Below are positions 1 through 9,322 of a stretch of DNA of 59,581 nucleotides, piece after piece. The DNA is from CAZJCK01 sp964544635 (GTDB taxonomy: Bacteria; Zixibacteria; MSB-5A5; GN15; FEB-12), in assembly GCA_964544635.1 (NCBI GenBank), contig CAZJCK010000011.1:1-59581 (forward strand), in the 5' to 3' direction. The position numbers and the translations under genes are program-made. Positions within the stretch are counted from its first letter, which is position 1, and each line of letters begins with the position of its first letter. The notes beneath the pieces were generated by a model. That model saw only the letters and a program-made list of their open reading frames with translations. It did no database searches and had not been told where the DNA came from.

Positions 1-1009
1 GCGGCGTGTCGCAGTAATTATAGTAGCCGCTGTCACCGCTATCGGCCGGCCAGGTGGAGTCACCGGTGGTATCCCAGCCGGTGTCATCCGGCCACCAGGC
101 GGAGTCGGAGGTCGAGTCATCGTACCCAGCCTCGTCATCCGTGAACGTCCACGTCTGGTTTCCGTCGCCGACGGTAATAGTGTTGGTACCGTTGTCGAAT
201 GTCATGCTGAACGACCACTGACCGTCGACCTGCACCGAGTCCGGCGCCCCCGGACCACAGGTGGAAGTAATCGAGGCGCTCATACTGAGGCTGCCACTCG
301 CTGGACCATCGTCCTGCTCAATACTCGAAAGGTCGAACACCAGGTTGATCCAGTCGGCATTGGAGGCAACGGTATAGGTGCAGCCGACGAAATCATCGAC
401 CATAGTGACGGTGTCGTTGCTGGAGGCGTTGATAGTCAGCACGCCGTCAATCGATCCGCTGAAGTCCAGCGAACCATGACTGGCGGTGGTGGCGCTGCCT
501 TCGGTTCCCGAAACCGTACCGTCGATATGACTGCGTATTTCGAAGCCGGTCACGGTGGAGTCGGGCTGGGTGGTGTAGCCACCGCCGGACGCTTCAAAAC
601 GGATTGAGTCGATACCGGCGACCTGGATGGTATCGTCACCGTCAGCCAGGGTGGCGCTAAAGTCAAAGACAAACCAGTCGCCGTCGACGAACAGACTTTC
701 GACCAGTACGGTCGGCTCGCCGCCGTCACCCGACGGTATATAGCGGGGACCGCCCGGCGTCGGGTTGTCCATCAGGTCGCCTACCAGGGCCATGCCAACA
801 AATAACTGCGACTGGCCGGAAGTAGCCGCCATGTCATCAAGGATGTCGGCGGCCAGGCCGAACTCAGGAGTCGGCGGGTTGGTGCCGGTACCGAGCGTAT
901 CGCCCGAACCGTCGTCACCGACCGGATTGTCGCTCTCGGCACAACCGAAGAAGCCGGCCATGGCCAGCAGAATCGTGCCCAGCGTAACCAGAATGATGAA
1001 TCTTTTCAT
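1..1009 (-). CDS. Lipoprotein of a tandem paralogous family (C-terminus outside window)
   Basis: The reading frame starts at an ATG with GGGAGG a few bases upstream and runs off the left edge, so about 336 residues are visible. The N-terminus is MKRFIILVTLG followed by a hydrophobic stretch and a lipobox ending FFGC (Cys about residue 22), so it should be a lipid-anchored envelope protein. The body is Ser/Thr/Asp/Gly-rich beta-type sequence with a W-F-S-M-T-F...G-x-N-T...W-T-F pattern also seen in the next two genes downstream on this strand. Those three genes look like paralogues. No enzymatic motif was recognised; a secreted adhesion or structural role is only a guess. Confidence 0.8.
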   Translation of the reverse strand, partial: MKRFIILVTLGTILLAMAGFFGCAESDNPVGDDGSGDTLGTGTNPPTPEFGLAADILDDMAATSGQSQLFVGMALVGDLMDNPTPGGPRYIPSGDGGEPTVLVESLFVDGDWFVFDFSATLADGDDTIQVAGIDSIRFEASGGGYTTQPDSTVTGFEIRSHIDGTVSGTEGSATTASHGSLDFSGSIDGVLTINASSNDTVTMVDDFVGCTYTVASNADWINLVFDLSSIEQDDGPASGSLSMSASITSTCGPGAPDSVQVDGQWSFSMTFDNGTNTITVGDGNQTWTFTDDEAGYDDSTSDSAWWPDDTGWDTTGDSTWPADSGDSGYYNYCDTP

Positions 1010-1145
1010 CAGGTATAGCCTCCCATTTAGATATGATTGAACAGTTCTTAACTATTGGTTTCTTGATCGGATGTTCAGGACATGAAATTCAGCCCTCCCT
1101 GAGATTCCCCCTTCAAATTAACCGTCTCTTAACGAACGCAAAGGA

Positions 1146-1171
1146 CCGGGACGATCAAAGGGTCGTCCCGG
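1146..1171 (-). terminator. Hairpin terminator after the second lipoprotein gene
   Basis: CCGGGACGA and TCGTCCCGG form a perfect 9-bp stem with an 8-base loop, about 18 bases beyond the stop of the gene ending at 1189. On the minus strand it is followed by the weakly T-rich TCCTTTGCGTT, so it may be an inefficient intrinsic terminator. Confidence 0.55.
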
Positions 1172-1188
1172 CGATACGCGGTGCACGG

Positions 1189-2172
1189 TCAGCGTTCGAT
1201 AAAACGCTCGGCCAGGCGCATCGGCAATGGTGCTGCGCCCGGATCACCCAACTCGCTGCATGACTGCGTCAACTCCCAGCGAGTAGTGGCGTCTTCGGCA
1301 ATTACGTGGACATTACCGCTTTCAAACGTCTGCGTAATCGAGTAGCTGTCAGATTCGGACACGGTGCCGTCGGGACCGGTACACACGACGCCGCTGGTAC
1401 CCGACATGCTCAGGCTGCCGGCGGACGGGCATGCCTGATCTGTAGCGTTGATGTCCATGGTCAGCGATGAAAGCGTGACCGCCATATCCACGCTGATGTC
1501 GCAGCCGAAGAAGTTCATGCCTATGTCATAGTCACCGGCTCCCGTGAGAGTAACCTCTCCGGTACCGAATATGTCGCCGTCTATCGTAATGAACTCGTCC
1601 ACCTGCAAGTCGACCATACCGCTGGTGCTGCTGACCGACATGTTGACACCCAGCGAGATCTGATTAACGGAAGTAGTATCGGGCCACTGGCGGTAGGCGT
1701 AGTCCTGGCGGAACCGGATCGAGTCCTCAATCGTGGTTGTCCATATGTCCATGGTCTGGGCGCCGCTGGTATCATAGCCATAGACGGTGTCGCTGGCGAT
1801 CCAATAGAAGTACCAGAACTGCGTGTCGGTGTGGTAGGCGACATGGAAGGAATCGAACTCCATAGTATCGGCGGCCGGTGTCAGCGCCTGGGTGGAGCCA
1901 ATCCAGTTCGGATTTTGGCGCAGGGTATCGAGCATGATATCGAGGTGGCCGAACATTTCCTCGGAGAGATCATCGACACTCCCAATGGCACCTTCAATCG
2001 CCTGGAACTCGGCATCGGACGTATCGCCGAGGGTAAGACCGCCACCACCGCCGCCGTCGCCGGGATCGAAGATACCGCCACCATTGGAATCGGTAGATGA
2101 AGAACCGCAGCCGGAAAACGACCAGCCGAGGCAAAACAGCAGGACAAGAGCAATCGGAAAGAGTCGACGCAT
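1189..2172 (-). CDS. Lipoprotein, paralogue of its two neighbours
   Basis: The chosen ATG gives MRRLFPIALVLLFCLGWSF and then SGC, a clean lipoprotein signal peptide. A longer frame upstream lacks one. GAGGA lies 9 bases before this ATG. The mature protein opens with a Gly/Asp/Ser-rich linker, then a beta-rich body. The C-terminal part has CPSAGSL, a second Cys (VVC) and ends with a TTRWELTQSC motif, matching the CP..G / TT.W..T..C pattern of the flanking genes. About 327 residues. No known domain was recognised. The four spaced cysteines could form disulfides in an oxidising compartment. Confidence 0.85.
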   Translation of the reverse strand: MRRLFPIALVLLFCLGWSFSGCGSSSTDSNGGGIFDPGDGGGGGGLTLGDTSDAEFQAIEGAIGSVDDLSEEMFGHLDIMLDTLRQNPNWIGSTQALTPAADTMEFDSFHVAYHTDTQFWYFYWIASDTVYGYDTSGAQTMDIWTTTIEDSIRFRQDYAYRQWPDTTSVNQISLGVNMSVSSTSGMVDLQVDEFITIDGDIFGTGEVTLTGAGDYDIGMNFFGCDISVDMAVTLSSLTMDINATDQACPSAGSLSMSGTSGVVCTGPDGTVSESDSYSITQTFESGNVHVIAEDATTRWELTQSCSELGDPGAAPLPMRLAERFIER

Positions 2173-2318
2173 AAGGGTACATCCTCGCATGTATACCGTG
2201 ATCGAACGTAATGTCGTATTAATCGGCGACTTCACGGGATTGTCTTAGATTGGCGGGAGCCCCGACGATGATTTTGTTGTGGTTGTGCACGAACCGTTCA
2301 GGTCGTGCCAAAATGAAA

Positions 2319-2346
2319 CGCCGGCAGCCTGTGGTGGCTGCCGGCG
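2319..2346 (-). terminator. Intrinsic terminator after the 583-aa lipoprotein gene
   Basis: CGCCGGCAGCC and GGCTGCCGGCG make a perfect 11-bp stem with a 6-base loop. On the minus strand it is followed by TTTCATTTT. It lies 33 bases past the stop codon at 2379. Confidence 0.7.
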
Positions 2347-2378
2347 CGGGGGTTTATACCGTTGTGCCCTTGATCAGG

Positions 2379-4130
2379 CTACCGATTCGGTTCAAACGGG
2401 GAGCTAAGCCTTTGCGCGAAGATGACGCAGGTGTCGGTCTGCACCCAGCGGGTGGTCGAATTCTCAGCCGTCACATGAACTTCCGGATTATCATATACAA
2501 TCTGCACTGACCACAAATCATCGATCATCAGGGTATCAGTTGTATCTGGACAATTCAGGTAGACGCGTGAGGTCCAGTCGATCTGGCCGTCAGGCGGACA
2601 GAAGACTGACAGGTCCGCTATGTCATAGTGGACGGACGTTTTCATGGCATCTGCAGTAACCTGGGACATACAGACCGGGTCCAACAGTCCGTTACCGTTG
2701 ATCTGCAATACACTGGTACCGTTGACGATCATCGTTTCACCGGTGAGCGGCTCGCCGGTGATCTCATAGTCCTGGGTCACAGCGACAAGGCCGAGCGAAC
2801 CATGGTCCTCGACCAGGCTGCCGGCGGTGTGAATCTTCGTTACGACCTCCGGCGATGCCGGATATTGGACGGCATTTTCCCCGACATAAAACTTAACCGA
2901 ATCAGAGGCGGTAAGGGATGACACCGACGACGCTGCCAGTTCTTCTTCGGAGAAATCCTGGTACGTGAACACCCAGTAGCCGGAACCCTCGTTGTACACC
3001 AGCGTCGTGACCGCGGTATCCGCACCAAGGCTGCGACCAGGAAGCCGACTGCGATCCCGGGGCGACTGAGACGACGACGGTGAGAATACAGAGTCGCCCA
3101 CCAGACCGATCACACTGAGCAATTCGGTATCCCGTTGTTCATGTTGGCTAAAGAGACTGAACACCGCCTCGATATTCTCATCTGACAAGTCACCGTTATC
3201 CTTGCCGCCGGACTGTGCCTCCTCGCAGGTGGTGGTGACAGTCCACGTCGTGGTACCGTCATCATACACAACCTGCAAGTCGCCGTTTTGAAGTACCGTC
3301 GTGGTGACGGTCCAGGAAGCGTTCACCTGCAGCGTATCGCTGGCGGATACGCAGAGCAGACCGATAGTAGCACCGGCGGTTGCCGAGCCTGACGACGGGC
3401 AGTCGCTGTTGCCGGTATCGGCGCCGGAAAACTGGAGGTTGGTGAGTGTCTGCACGGCGTCGAAGTCGAGCATGCAATCAGCGCCGTCCTCGATGAACTC
3501 CAGGTGTGTCGACTCATCGGCCGTACCATTGAGCGTGATCAGCAGTTCGCTGGAGTCGGCCGGATCGGGCTCGAGTCCGACCACGAGCGCATGGCTGCCG
3601 TCACCATAGACCAGGCTGTCGGGCGAACGCCACCAGTCAAAATGCTTGCGGGTTTCGATCGTGTTCACGCTGTCGTTCGGTTCCTGCAATACGGTGGCGT
3701 CCATACGGAACTGAACCGAATCGATCACTTCGTACGTCAGGGTAACACCCTCTTCGGTATCGGTAATCGACACGCTGCCGACGAAGACATGCCAGTCTCC
3801 CCCATCGGTATAGGACAGGTTGGAATTCACGATAATCGAGTCGGCGCCCAGCGCCCTGCCCGAAAGCGTCTTGCCTTTCGGTGAGTTGAACAGGGTCGGG
3901 AAGGCCTGCTCCAGGCCGGCATTGGTAATCTCGATCGAATTGCCAATCGACTCGAAGTCAAACATGTCGACATTCTGGTTCACCAGTTGAAAGGTGGTCG
4001 AATCGGCCATGCCGCCACCACCCGGCCCGGCCGGGTTGCCGTTGTCATCGTCATCGCTGCAACCGACGGCGAGCAGGGCGACGATCCCGAGGCCAAGAAG
4101 TGGCCACGTTTTGAATACACTGTGTTTCAT
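2379..4130 (-). CDS. Large lipoprotein with the family domain in two tandem copies
   Basis: 583 residues. MKHSVFKTWPLLGLGIVALL leads to a lipobox AVGC and an acidic linker (SDDDDNG), and GGAGAG precedes the ATG. The shared family unit appears twice. One copy ends near residue 320 with DDGTTTWTVTTTC after a CPSSG motif. The second ends near residue 570 with AENSTTRWVQTDTC after VFCPPDG. The protein therefore looks like a duplication of the single-unit neighbours. It is probably exported and anchored to a membrane. No catalytic motif was seen and the function is unknown. Confidence 0.85.
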   Translation of the reverse strand: MKHSVFKTWPLLGLGIVALLAVGCSDDDDNGNPAGPGGGGMADSTTFQLVNQNVDMFDFESIGNSIEITNAGLEQAFPTLFNSPKGKTLSGRALGADSIIVNSNLSYTDGGDWHVFVGSVSITDTEEGVTLTYEVIDSVQFRMDATVLQEPNDSVNTIETRKHFDWWRSPDSLVYGDGSHALVVGLEPDPADSSELLITLNGTADESTHLEFIEDGADCMLDFDAVQTLTNLQFSGADTGNSDCPSSGSATAGATIGLLCVSASDTLQVNASWTVTTTVLQNGDLQVVYDDGTTTWTVTTTCEEAQSGGKDNGDLSDENIEAVFSLFSQHEQRDTELLSVIGLVGDSVFSPSSSQSPRDRSRLPGRSLGADTAVTTLVYNEGSGYWVFTYQDFSEEELAASSVSSLTASDSVKFYVGENAVQYPASPEVVTKIHTAGSLVEDHGSLGLVAVTQDYEITGEPLTGETMIVNGTSVLQINGNGLLDPVCMSQVTADAMKTSVHYDIADLSVFCPPDGQIDWTSRVYLNCPDTTDTLMIDDLWSVQIVYDNPEVHVTAENSTTRWVQTDTCVIFAQRLSSPFEPNR

Positions 4131-4254
4131 GAGGGTCTCTCCATTCAGCTATTGTTGGTCTTGTGGTCGAAATCAGGATTGCCGCTGCCTAATAGATGAT
4201 ATCGGTCCATTATTCGGCAGGAATGAGCGAAAAATCAAGATAAATATGCCGTCT

Positions 4255-5475
4255 TCAGCGGACCTCGGCCGACGGTACCGCCGGCGCCTGCGGGCCGCCG
4301 TAGAGGCCGATATGGGAGCGGCTGCCGTCGCGATTGTACATCAGGCTGTCGCCGGCATGGATGGCCGGCGAGCTGTCGGCCGGTACAAAGCTGAGAGTGT
4401 CGATGAACATCGGATCTTCGCTGATATTGCCGTTCAGGCCGGTCTGATCCCAGATATCTTCATATTCGGCCTTCACGTTGTCCCAGACGACATTGTTGGT
4501 GAACTCCCACTTGGCCCAGTCGCCGTAATTCCAGACACCAACACAGGGACAAACCCATTGATCGCGCCAGCCGTTAGCGACGATGATGTTGTTTTTGATC
4601 CGGCCGCGCGCTTCGGTCGACCAGGGCGCAACGCCGCAGTTGCCGTTGGCGTGCACCACATTGTTCGAAATATCCATATAGGCCTGGCCGGTGGCGATGA
4701 TACCCCAGCCAAGGTTGCGGTGTACCAAGTTGTTGCGGGCGATCACCCAGGATGTACCGAAGGCGCCGATCCCTTTCCAGTAGCCCGATACTTCGTTGCG
4801 CACGGCGTAGCAGGTAGCATCCCATGTCACCCCGATTCCGGCGCCGCGACCGTCACGGATCTCGCAATCAATAACATTGGCCTGCGCCGCGCGATACAGC
4901 GCCACGCCATCCCAGCCGTTGTTGGCAATCAGGCTGTTGCGAATGGTGATCTCAGCCCCCTCACGTCCGAACACGCCGCCGATACCGACCACAACCGTGT
5001 CGAGACGGTGTTCGTTGTCGCGAATGTCGCAATCGACGATATCGACGCGGCTGTTGCGCACGACCACGGCAGCGTCGGTCGCGTTGCCGTCGGCATCGCG
5101 CAGACCGCCGGTGACAGTCAGGTTGCGGAGAATGACATGGGGCGCGTTTTCAATATACACACCGTAGCCGGCGTTGGTCACCAGTGTCGACTGGCTGCGG
5201 TCCTCGCCCACCAGGGTCAGCGTCTTACCGCGAATCACGAAACCGGTCGTGGCCGCCACCGGCGTGGCCGGATCAGTGCAGTTGCCACAAAGCGGATCAA
5301 TGAAGTCACTCGGGGTTGCCGAGAATCGTTTCGGCCCGACCATGATGGTGTCGCCATCAACGGCAAAATCGATGACCGACTGAAGATCGGAGCCCCGCTC
5401 GACCGTCAGCACCCGGGCCGTTCCGCTCACAACAAGCATTACGACGAGTATCGCTGTAAACTGAACTACTCTCAT
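4255..5475 (-). CDS. Secreted right-handed parallel beta-helix protein
   Basis: 406 residues beginning with a hydrophobic signal peptide (MRVVQFTAILVVMLVVSGTA). The body has the rung pattern typical of NosD/pectate-lyase-like beta helices: short repeats such as ITIRNSLIANNGWDGVALY, VIDCEIRDG, and NN-V-H-N rungs. The opening VLTVERGSDLQSVIDFAVDG also matches proteins of this class. Such proteins bind or cleave polysaccharides, but no lyase catalytic set is evident here. No lipobox or dockerin tail is visible. It is divergent from the metal-uptake operon and shares its upstream region. Confidence 0.8.
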   Translation of the reverse strand: MRVVQFTAILVVMLVVSGTARVLTVERGSDLQSVIDFAVDGDTIMVGPKRFSATPSDFIDPLCGNCTDPATPVAATTGFVIRGKTLTLVGEDRSQSTLVTNAGYGVYIENAPHVILRNLTVTGGLRDADGNATDAAVVVRNSRVDIVDCDIRDNEHRLDTVVVGIGGVFGREGAEITIRNSLIANNGWDGVALYRAAQANVIDCEIRDGRGAGIGVTWDATCYAVRNEVSGYWKGIGAFGTSWVIARNNLVHRNLGWGIIATGQAYMDISNNVVHANGNCGVAPWSTEARGRIKNNIIVANGWRDQWVCPCVGVWNYGDWAKWEFTNNVVWDNVKAEYEDIWDQTGLNGNISEDPMFIDTLSFVPADSSPAIHAGDSLMYNRDGSRSHIGLYGGPQAPAVPSAEVR

Positions 5476-5556
5476 TACCGCTCACACAATAGCAGGGTAA
5501 ATCACTATAAGGCAACCAGTTTTGCCAGGAACGAAACTAATTGAACGAGCCGTTGT

Positions 5557-5572
5557 TTTAGGCGTACCTAAA
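5557..5572. promoter_or_regulatory. DtxR/MntR-type operator
   Basis: The inverted repeat TTTAGG-CGTA-CCTAAA lies 18 bases before the regulator's ATG. It resembles the TTAGG-type half sites bound by DtxR-family metalloregulators. Its place between the regulator and the divergent beta-helix gene suggests autoregulation of the metal operon. Confidence 0.7.
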
Positions 5573-5590
5573 TATTATATTAGGATAACT

Positions 5591-6256
5591 ATGGATACGC
5601 GACTGACACCAGCGGCCGAGGACTACCTCAAGGCGATCCTCATCTTGCAGGGACGCCATGGCGCCGTCACCACCAGCCGGCTGTCACAGCAGCTTGCAGT
5701 GGCCCCGGCCAGCGTTACCGGGATGATCCAGAAGCTGGCCCAGATGAACCTGGTGCGGCACGAGCGGTACCGCGGTGTACGATTATCACCGACCGGCCGC
5801 CGCCTCGCCGTTGAGGTGGTACGTCATCACCGATTGTTGGAGCTTTACCTCAGCGAGGCGCTGGGCGTGCCGTGGGACGAAGTCCACGAGGAGGCGGAGC
5901 GCCTGGAGCACGCCATTTCCGAAAAGCTGGAAGCCCGCATCGACAAGCTGCTGGGGCATCCGACTCATGATCCGCATGGCTCGCCGATACCGACACCGTC
6001 GGGGGAGATTGTACTTCGGCCGACCCGGTCGTTGTCAACTGTCGAGCCGGTGGCGGATATCGTCATTGCCGAAGTTGACGATCGTGATCCGGAGTTTCTG
6101 CGCTACCTGGGAAAGCTCGAACTGTTTCCGGGGGTGCGCCTGTTGGTTACGAACAAAGAACCGTTCGACGGCCCGCTCACACTGGCGTTGTCGACCGGCG
6201 AGGTGGTTATAGGCCATGAAGCCGCCAGTCGAATCGAAGTGTTGGCGAGCGAATAG
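5591..6256 (+). CDS. DtxR/MntR-family metal-dependent transcriptional repressor
   Basis: 222 residues from ATG 5591, which has AGGA six bases upstream. An upstream in-frame start would run through the operator and is less likely. The N-terminal winged helix (MDTRLTPAAEDYLKAILIL..., residues 1-65) is followed by the DtxR dimerisation/metal domain with HHRLLELYL, AERLEHAIS and DPHGSPIP (about 75-140). The last 75 residues look like a FeoA/SH3-like domain. Family members repress uptake genes when Mn or Fe is plentiful. It heads a five-gene metal transporter operon. It carries its own DNA-binding domain although a second DtxR-like domain sits in the permease downstream. Confidence 0.92.
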   Translation: MDTRLTPAAEDYLKAILILQGRHGAVTTSRLSQQLAVAPASVTGMIQKLAQMNLVRHERYRGVRLSPTGRRLAVEVVRHHRLLELYLSEALGVPWDEVHEEAERLEHAISEKLEARIDKLLGHPTHDPHGSPIPTPSGEIVLRPTRSLSTVEPVADIVIAEVDDRDPEFLRYLGKLELFPGVRLLVTNKEPFDGPLTLALSTGEVVIGHEAASRIEVLASE

Positions 6257-6295
6257 TTGGATATGTTATATGCTGTCAAATCATAGAGGAGCGAA

Positions 6296-7231
6296 ATGAG
6301 AAACATGATAAATCGACTGATACCGGCCGTGCTGCTGGTCGTCGTTGGCATAGTCGGATGTGGTGAGTCACCGGACGACAACAATGGCAAACTGAGAGTC
6401 GTTGCCACCACCGGCATGATCGCCGACGCCGTGAAAGAAGTCGCCGGCGACAACGTGGAGCTGTACAGCATGATGGGGCCGGGGGTTGATCCTCACCTCT
6501 TCAAACCGTCTAAAGGCGACATCGACCAGCTCTCACGGGCCGACCTGATTTTCTACAATGGCCTCTATCTGGAAGCCAAGATGGCCGACGTACTGGACAA
6601 GATGAAAGGAAAGCAACGCACCGTGGCGGTTGCCGAAGCCGTACCCGATTCGCTGCTCGATCATCCTGAAGGCTACGAGGGACACCCCGACCCGCATGTC
6701 TGGTTCGACCTCGGCCTGTGGCAGCTGGCGGTGGATACGGTGGGCGACGAATTGATGATGCTTGATACCGCCAACGCGCAAGAATATGATCAACATCGCC
6801 GGGCATTGCTCGACAGTCTTCGCGCCCTCGACGCCTGGATCCGCGAATCGATCGCCCGGATCCCGGAAGAAAATCGTATTCTCGTGACTGCCCACGACGC
6901 CTTTGGCTACTTCGGTCGCGCCTACGGTATCGAGGTGCGGGGGCTGCAGGGGATTTCGACGGTCACCGAGGCGGGACTGTACGACGTCACCAGCATGGTC
7001 GATATGCTGGTCGAACGAAAGATTCCGGCGGTTTTCGTGGAATCGTCGGTACCGCGCAAGACTATTGAGGCGGTGGTCGAGGGTTGCCGCGAGCGCCGTC
7101 ATGATGTCCGTATCGGCGGCGAGTTATTCTCCGACGCCATGGGTGCGGCAGGTACACCGGAAGGAACGTATGTCGGTATGGTGCGACACAACGTGAACAC
7201 GATCATCGACGCCCTCAAAGGTGGTGAGTAG
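6296..7231 (+). CDS. TroA-like metal-binding lipoprotein of an ABC importer
   Basis: 311 residues behind GAGGAG. The signal peptide ends in lipobox VGC with Cys22. Metal ligands of the cluster A-I (TroA/ZnuA/PsaA) family can be placed at His67 (DPHLFKPS), His134 (DPHVWFD), His200 (TAHDAFGYF) and Asp280 (LFSDAMG). The third ligand is His, as in TroA, rather than the Glu of PsaA-type Mn binders. The sequence does not settle whether the metal is Zn, Mn or Fe. It lacks the long His-rich loop of many ZnuA proteins. It is the second gene of the operon and should deliver metal to the permeases encoded next. Confidence 0.93.
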   Translation: MRNMINRLIPAVLLVVVGIVGCGESPDDNNGKLRVVATTGMIADAVKEVAGDNVELYSMMGPGVDPHLFKPSKGDIDQLSRADLIFYNGLYLEAKMADVLDKMKGKQRTVAVAEAVPDSLLDHPEGYEGHPDPHVWFDLGLWQLAVDTVGDELMMLDTANAQEYDQHRRALLDSLRALDAWIRESIARIPEENRILVTAHDAFGYFGRAYGIEVRGLQGISTVTEAGLYDVTSMVDMLVERKIPAVFVESSVPRKTIEAVVEGCRERRHDVRIGGELFSDAMGAAGTPEGTYVGMVRHNVNTIIDALKGGE

Positions 7232-7232
7232 C

Positions 7233-7994
7233 ATGAGCGAACAGGCCCCGATCGAAGTGCACGACCTGACGGTTGCCTATCGCAAGAAACCGGTCCTGTG
7301 GAACATCGACTTCGACTTGCCGGAAAGCCGCCTGGTCGGATTAATCGGGCCGAACGGCGCCGGCAAGTCAACCCTGATCAAGGCCATCATGGGCTTGCTG
7401 CCCACCCTTTCAGGGTATGTCAAGGTTTACGGCAAGCCGGTCGAGAAGCAGCGCCACCGGATTGCCTATGTACCGCAGCGCGAGTCGGTCGACTGGGATT
7501 TTCCGACCGATGCCCTCGATGTCGTGACGATGGGACGGTATGGTCGCAAGTCATTGTTCGGCAGACCGTCAGCGGAAGATCGCGCCCAGGCCATGATTGC
7601 GCTGGAGAAAGTCGACATGAAGGAGTTTGCCCGCCGCCAGATTTCGCAGTTGTCGGGCGGTCAGCAGCAACGTGTCTTCCTCGCCCGCGCCCTGGTGCAG
7701 GATGCCGATATCTACCTCATGGACGAACCGTTTGCCGGTGTTGACGCTTCCACCGAGCGAGCCATCATCGACCTGCTGAAAGAACTGAAGGCCGCAGGCA
7801 AAACCGTGCTGGTGGTGCATCACGACCTCCACACCGTACGTGACTACTTCGACTGGGTCATGCTGTTGAACCTGCGGCTGGTGAAGTTCGGTCGGACCGA
7901 AGAGGTGTTCACGGATGACAATCTCCGCCTTACCTACGGTGGCAAGTTGAACATCCTGTCGGAGGTGGCCGAGAAAGTCGGACGGAGCCGTTGA
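7233..7994 (+). CDS. Metal ABC transporter ATP-binding protein
   Basis: The ATG at 7233 lies one base after the previous stop and has GGTGGTGAG upstream. An alternative GTG begins at 7221. The 253-residue ATPase shows Walker A GPNGAGKST, Q-loop YVPQRES, signature LSGGQQQRV, Walker B IYLMDEP and H-loop VVHHD. It belongs to the Mn/Zn/Fe importer ATPase group (TroB/MntB/ZnuC/YtgB) and should power the two permeases that follow. Confidence 0.95.
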   Translation: MSEQAPIEVHDLTVAYRKKPVLWNIDFDLPESRLVGLIGPNGAGKSTLIKAIMGLLPTLSGYVKVYGKPVEKQRHRIAYVPQRESVDWDFPTDALDVVTMGRYGRKSLFGRPSAEDRAQAMIALEKVDMKEFARRQISQLSGGQQQRVFLARALVQDADIYLMDEPFAGVDASTERAIIDLLKELKAAGKTVLVVHHDLHTVRDYFDWVMLLNLRLVKFGRTEEVFTDDNLRLTYGGKLNILSEVAEKVGRSR

Positions 7995-7999
7995 GCATT

Positions 8000-9322
8000 A
8001 TGGATTGGTGGGATCTCACAGTACGGTTCTTTTCGCTGGCCGACGCCAATGTTCGGTATGTCCTCGCCGGCTCGGTGCTGCTCGGTGGCAGTGCCGGCGG
8101 TCTCGGGACCTTTGCGTTTTTGCAGCGACGTTCGCTTATCGGCGACGCCCTGGCGCACGCTGCATTGCCGGGTATCGGCCTCGCCTTTCTCGTCGCCGGG
8201 CGCAAGGACTACCTGTTGCTGCTTCTGGGCGCCGCCGTGGCCGGCTGGCTCGGCGCGCTGGCGGTAAACGGTATCACCCGCTACAGTCGACTGAAGCAGG
8301 ATGCCGCTCTCGGTATCGTGTTGACCTCATTCTTTGGCCTCGGGATCGTGCTGCTGACGCGTATTCAGAAGGTGGGGGCCGGTGCCCAGGCCGGTCTCGA
8401 CAAGTTCCTCTTCGGGCAGGCGTCGGCACTGGGTGCAGATGATGTCCGGATACTCGCAGTCGTAGCGCTGCTGCTTTTGGGTACGGTCCTGCTTTGGTTC
8501 TCGCGCTTTAAGATCATTTCGTTCGACCCCGCCTTTGCCCGATCGATCGGATTACCGGTCGGCGTCATCCATTTCACCCTCACCACGCTCATCGTCTTTG
8601 CCGTCACCATCGGCCTCCAGGCGGTGGGGGTGGTGCTGATGGCGGCCATGCTGATTACCCCGGCGGCAGCCGCCCGGCAATGGACCGATCGCCTCGGCAG
8701 CATGATCGTGCTCGCCTCCGCTTTCGGTATTGCCTCAGGGATTGTTGGTGCCTATGTATCGTTCCTCGCGCCAAAATTGCCGACCGGGCCCTGGATGGTG
8801 GTAGCGGTATCGGTGTTCTTTGTGCTCAGCCTCCTGTTCTCACCAAAACGCGGGGTGGTGATACGAGCCGTACACCTGCTGCAGCGCCGTCGCCGAATGG
8901 CCCGCGAACACCTGCTCAAGGCCTGGTTCAAGGCCGGTGTGCACAAGCGCAACTGGAACGACCTCTATCCGGTCAATGAGATCAGGCAGTTCTGGTCGTA
9001 TGACAGTGCCACCACCCGGCGATTGCTCCGGCGCCTGAACCGCCGCGGCCTGATTGAGCGGGTGGGTGGTATGTACCGTCTGAGCGAAGAGGGACGCGAC
9101 GAAGGCGCCCGCATCACCCGCCTGCACCGGCTGTGGGAGGTCTACCTGACGCGCTACCTTGAGCTGCCGCAAGATCACGTGCACCGCGATGCCGAAGAGA
9201 TCGAGCATGTTATCACGCCGGAAATCGAGGAACGTCTTACCGAACTTCTGGACCGGCCGGAACGTGATCCGCACGAACAGGAGATCCCCTACATAGACAA
9301 GGAGCGCAGTCATGAGTCATGA
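8000..9322 (+). CDS. Metal ABC permease fused to a C-terminal DtxR-like domain (YtgCR-type)
   Basis: 440 residues from ATG 8000; a TTG at 7991 is an alternative. Residues 1-280 are an ABC-3 membrane permease with repeated hydrophobic segments and the DALAHAALPGIGLAF loop. From about residue 300 the chain becomes soluble: a basic winged-helix-like part (ATTRRLLRRLNRRGLIERVG) and then a DtxR metal/dimer domain (RLHRLWEVYLTRYLEL, DAEEIEHVI, RDPHEQEIPY). That second part parallels the stand-alone repressor upstream. Chlamydial YtgCR has the same order, and there the regulator part is released by cleavage. Whether this one is cleaved is unknown. The end overlaps the next gene by 11 bases. Confidence 0.92.
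   Translation: MDWWDLTVRFFSLADANVRYVLAGSVLLGGSAGGLGTFAFLQRRSLIGDALAHAALPGIGLAFLVAGRKDYLLLLLGAAVAGWLGALAVNGITRYSRLKQDAALGIVLTSFFGLGIVLLTRIQKVGAGAQAGLDKFLFGQASALGADDVRILAVVALLLLGTVLLWFSRFKIISFDPAFARSIGLPVGVIHFTLTTLIVFAVTIGLQAVGVVLMAAMLITPAAAARQWTDRLGSMIVLASAFGIASGIVGAYVSFLAPKLPTGPWMVVAVSVFFVLSLLFSPKRGVVIRAVHLLQRRRRMAREHLLKAWFKAGVHKRNWNDLYPVNEIRQFWSYDSATTRRLLRRLNRRGLIERVGGMYRLSEEGRDEGARITRLHRLWEVYLTRYLELPQDHVHRDAEEIEHVITPEIEERLTELLDRPERDPHEQEIPYIDKERSHES

Noticed and set aside
3994..5544. Long plus-strand open frame (516 codons) opposite the beta-helix gene
   Set aside because: It is the antisense shadow of the beta-helix protein, with no start signal, odd composition and no recognisable domain.
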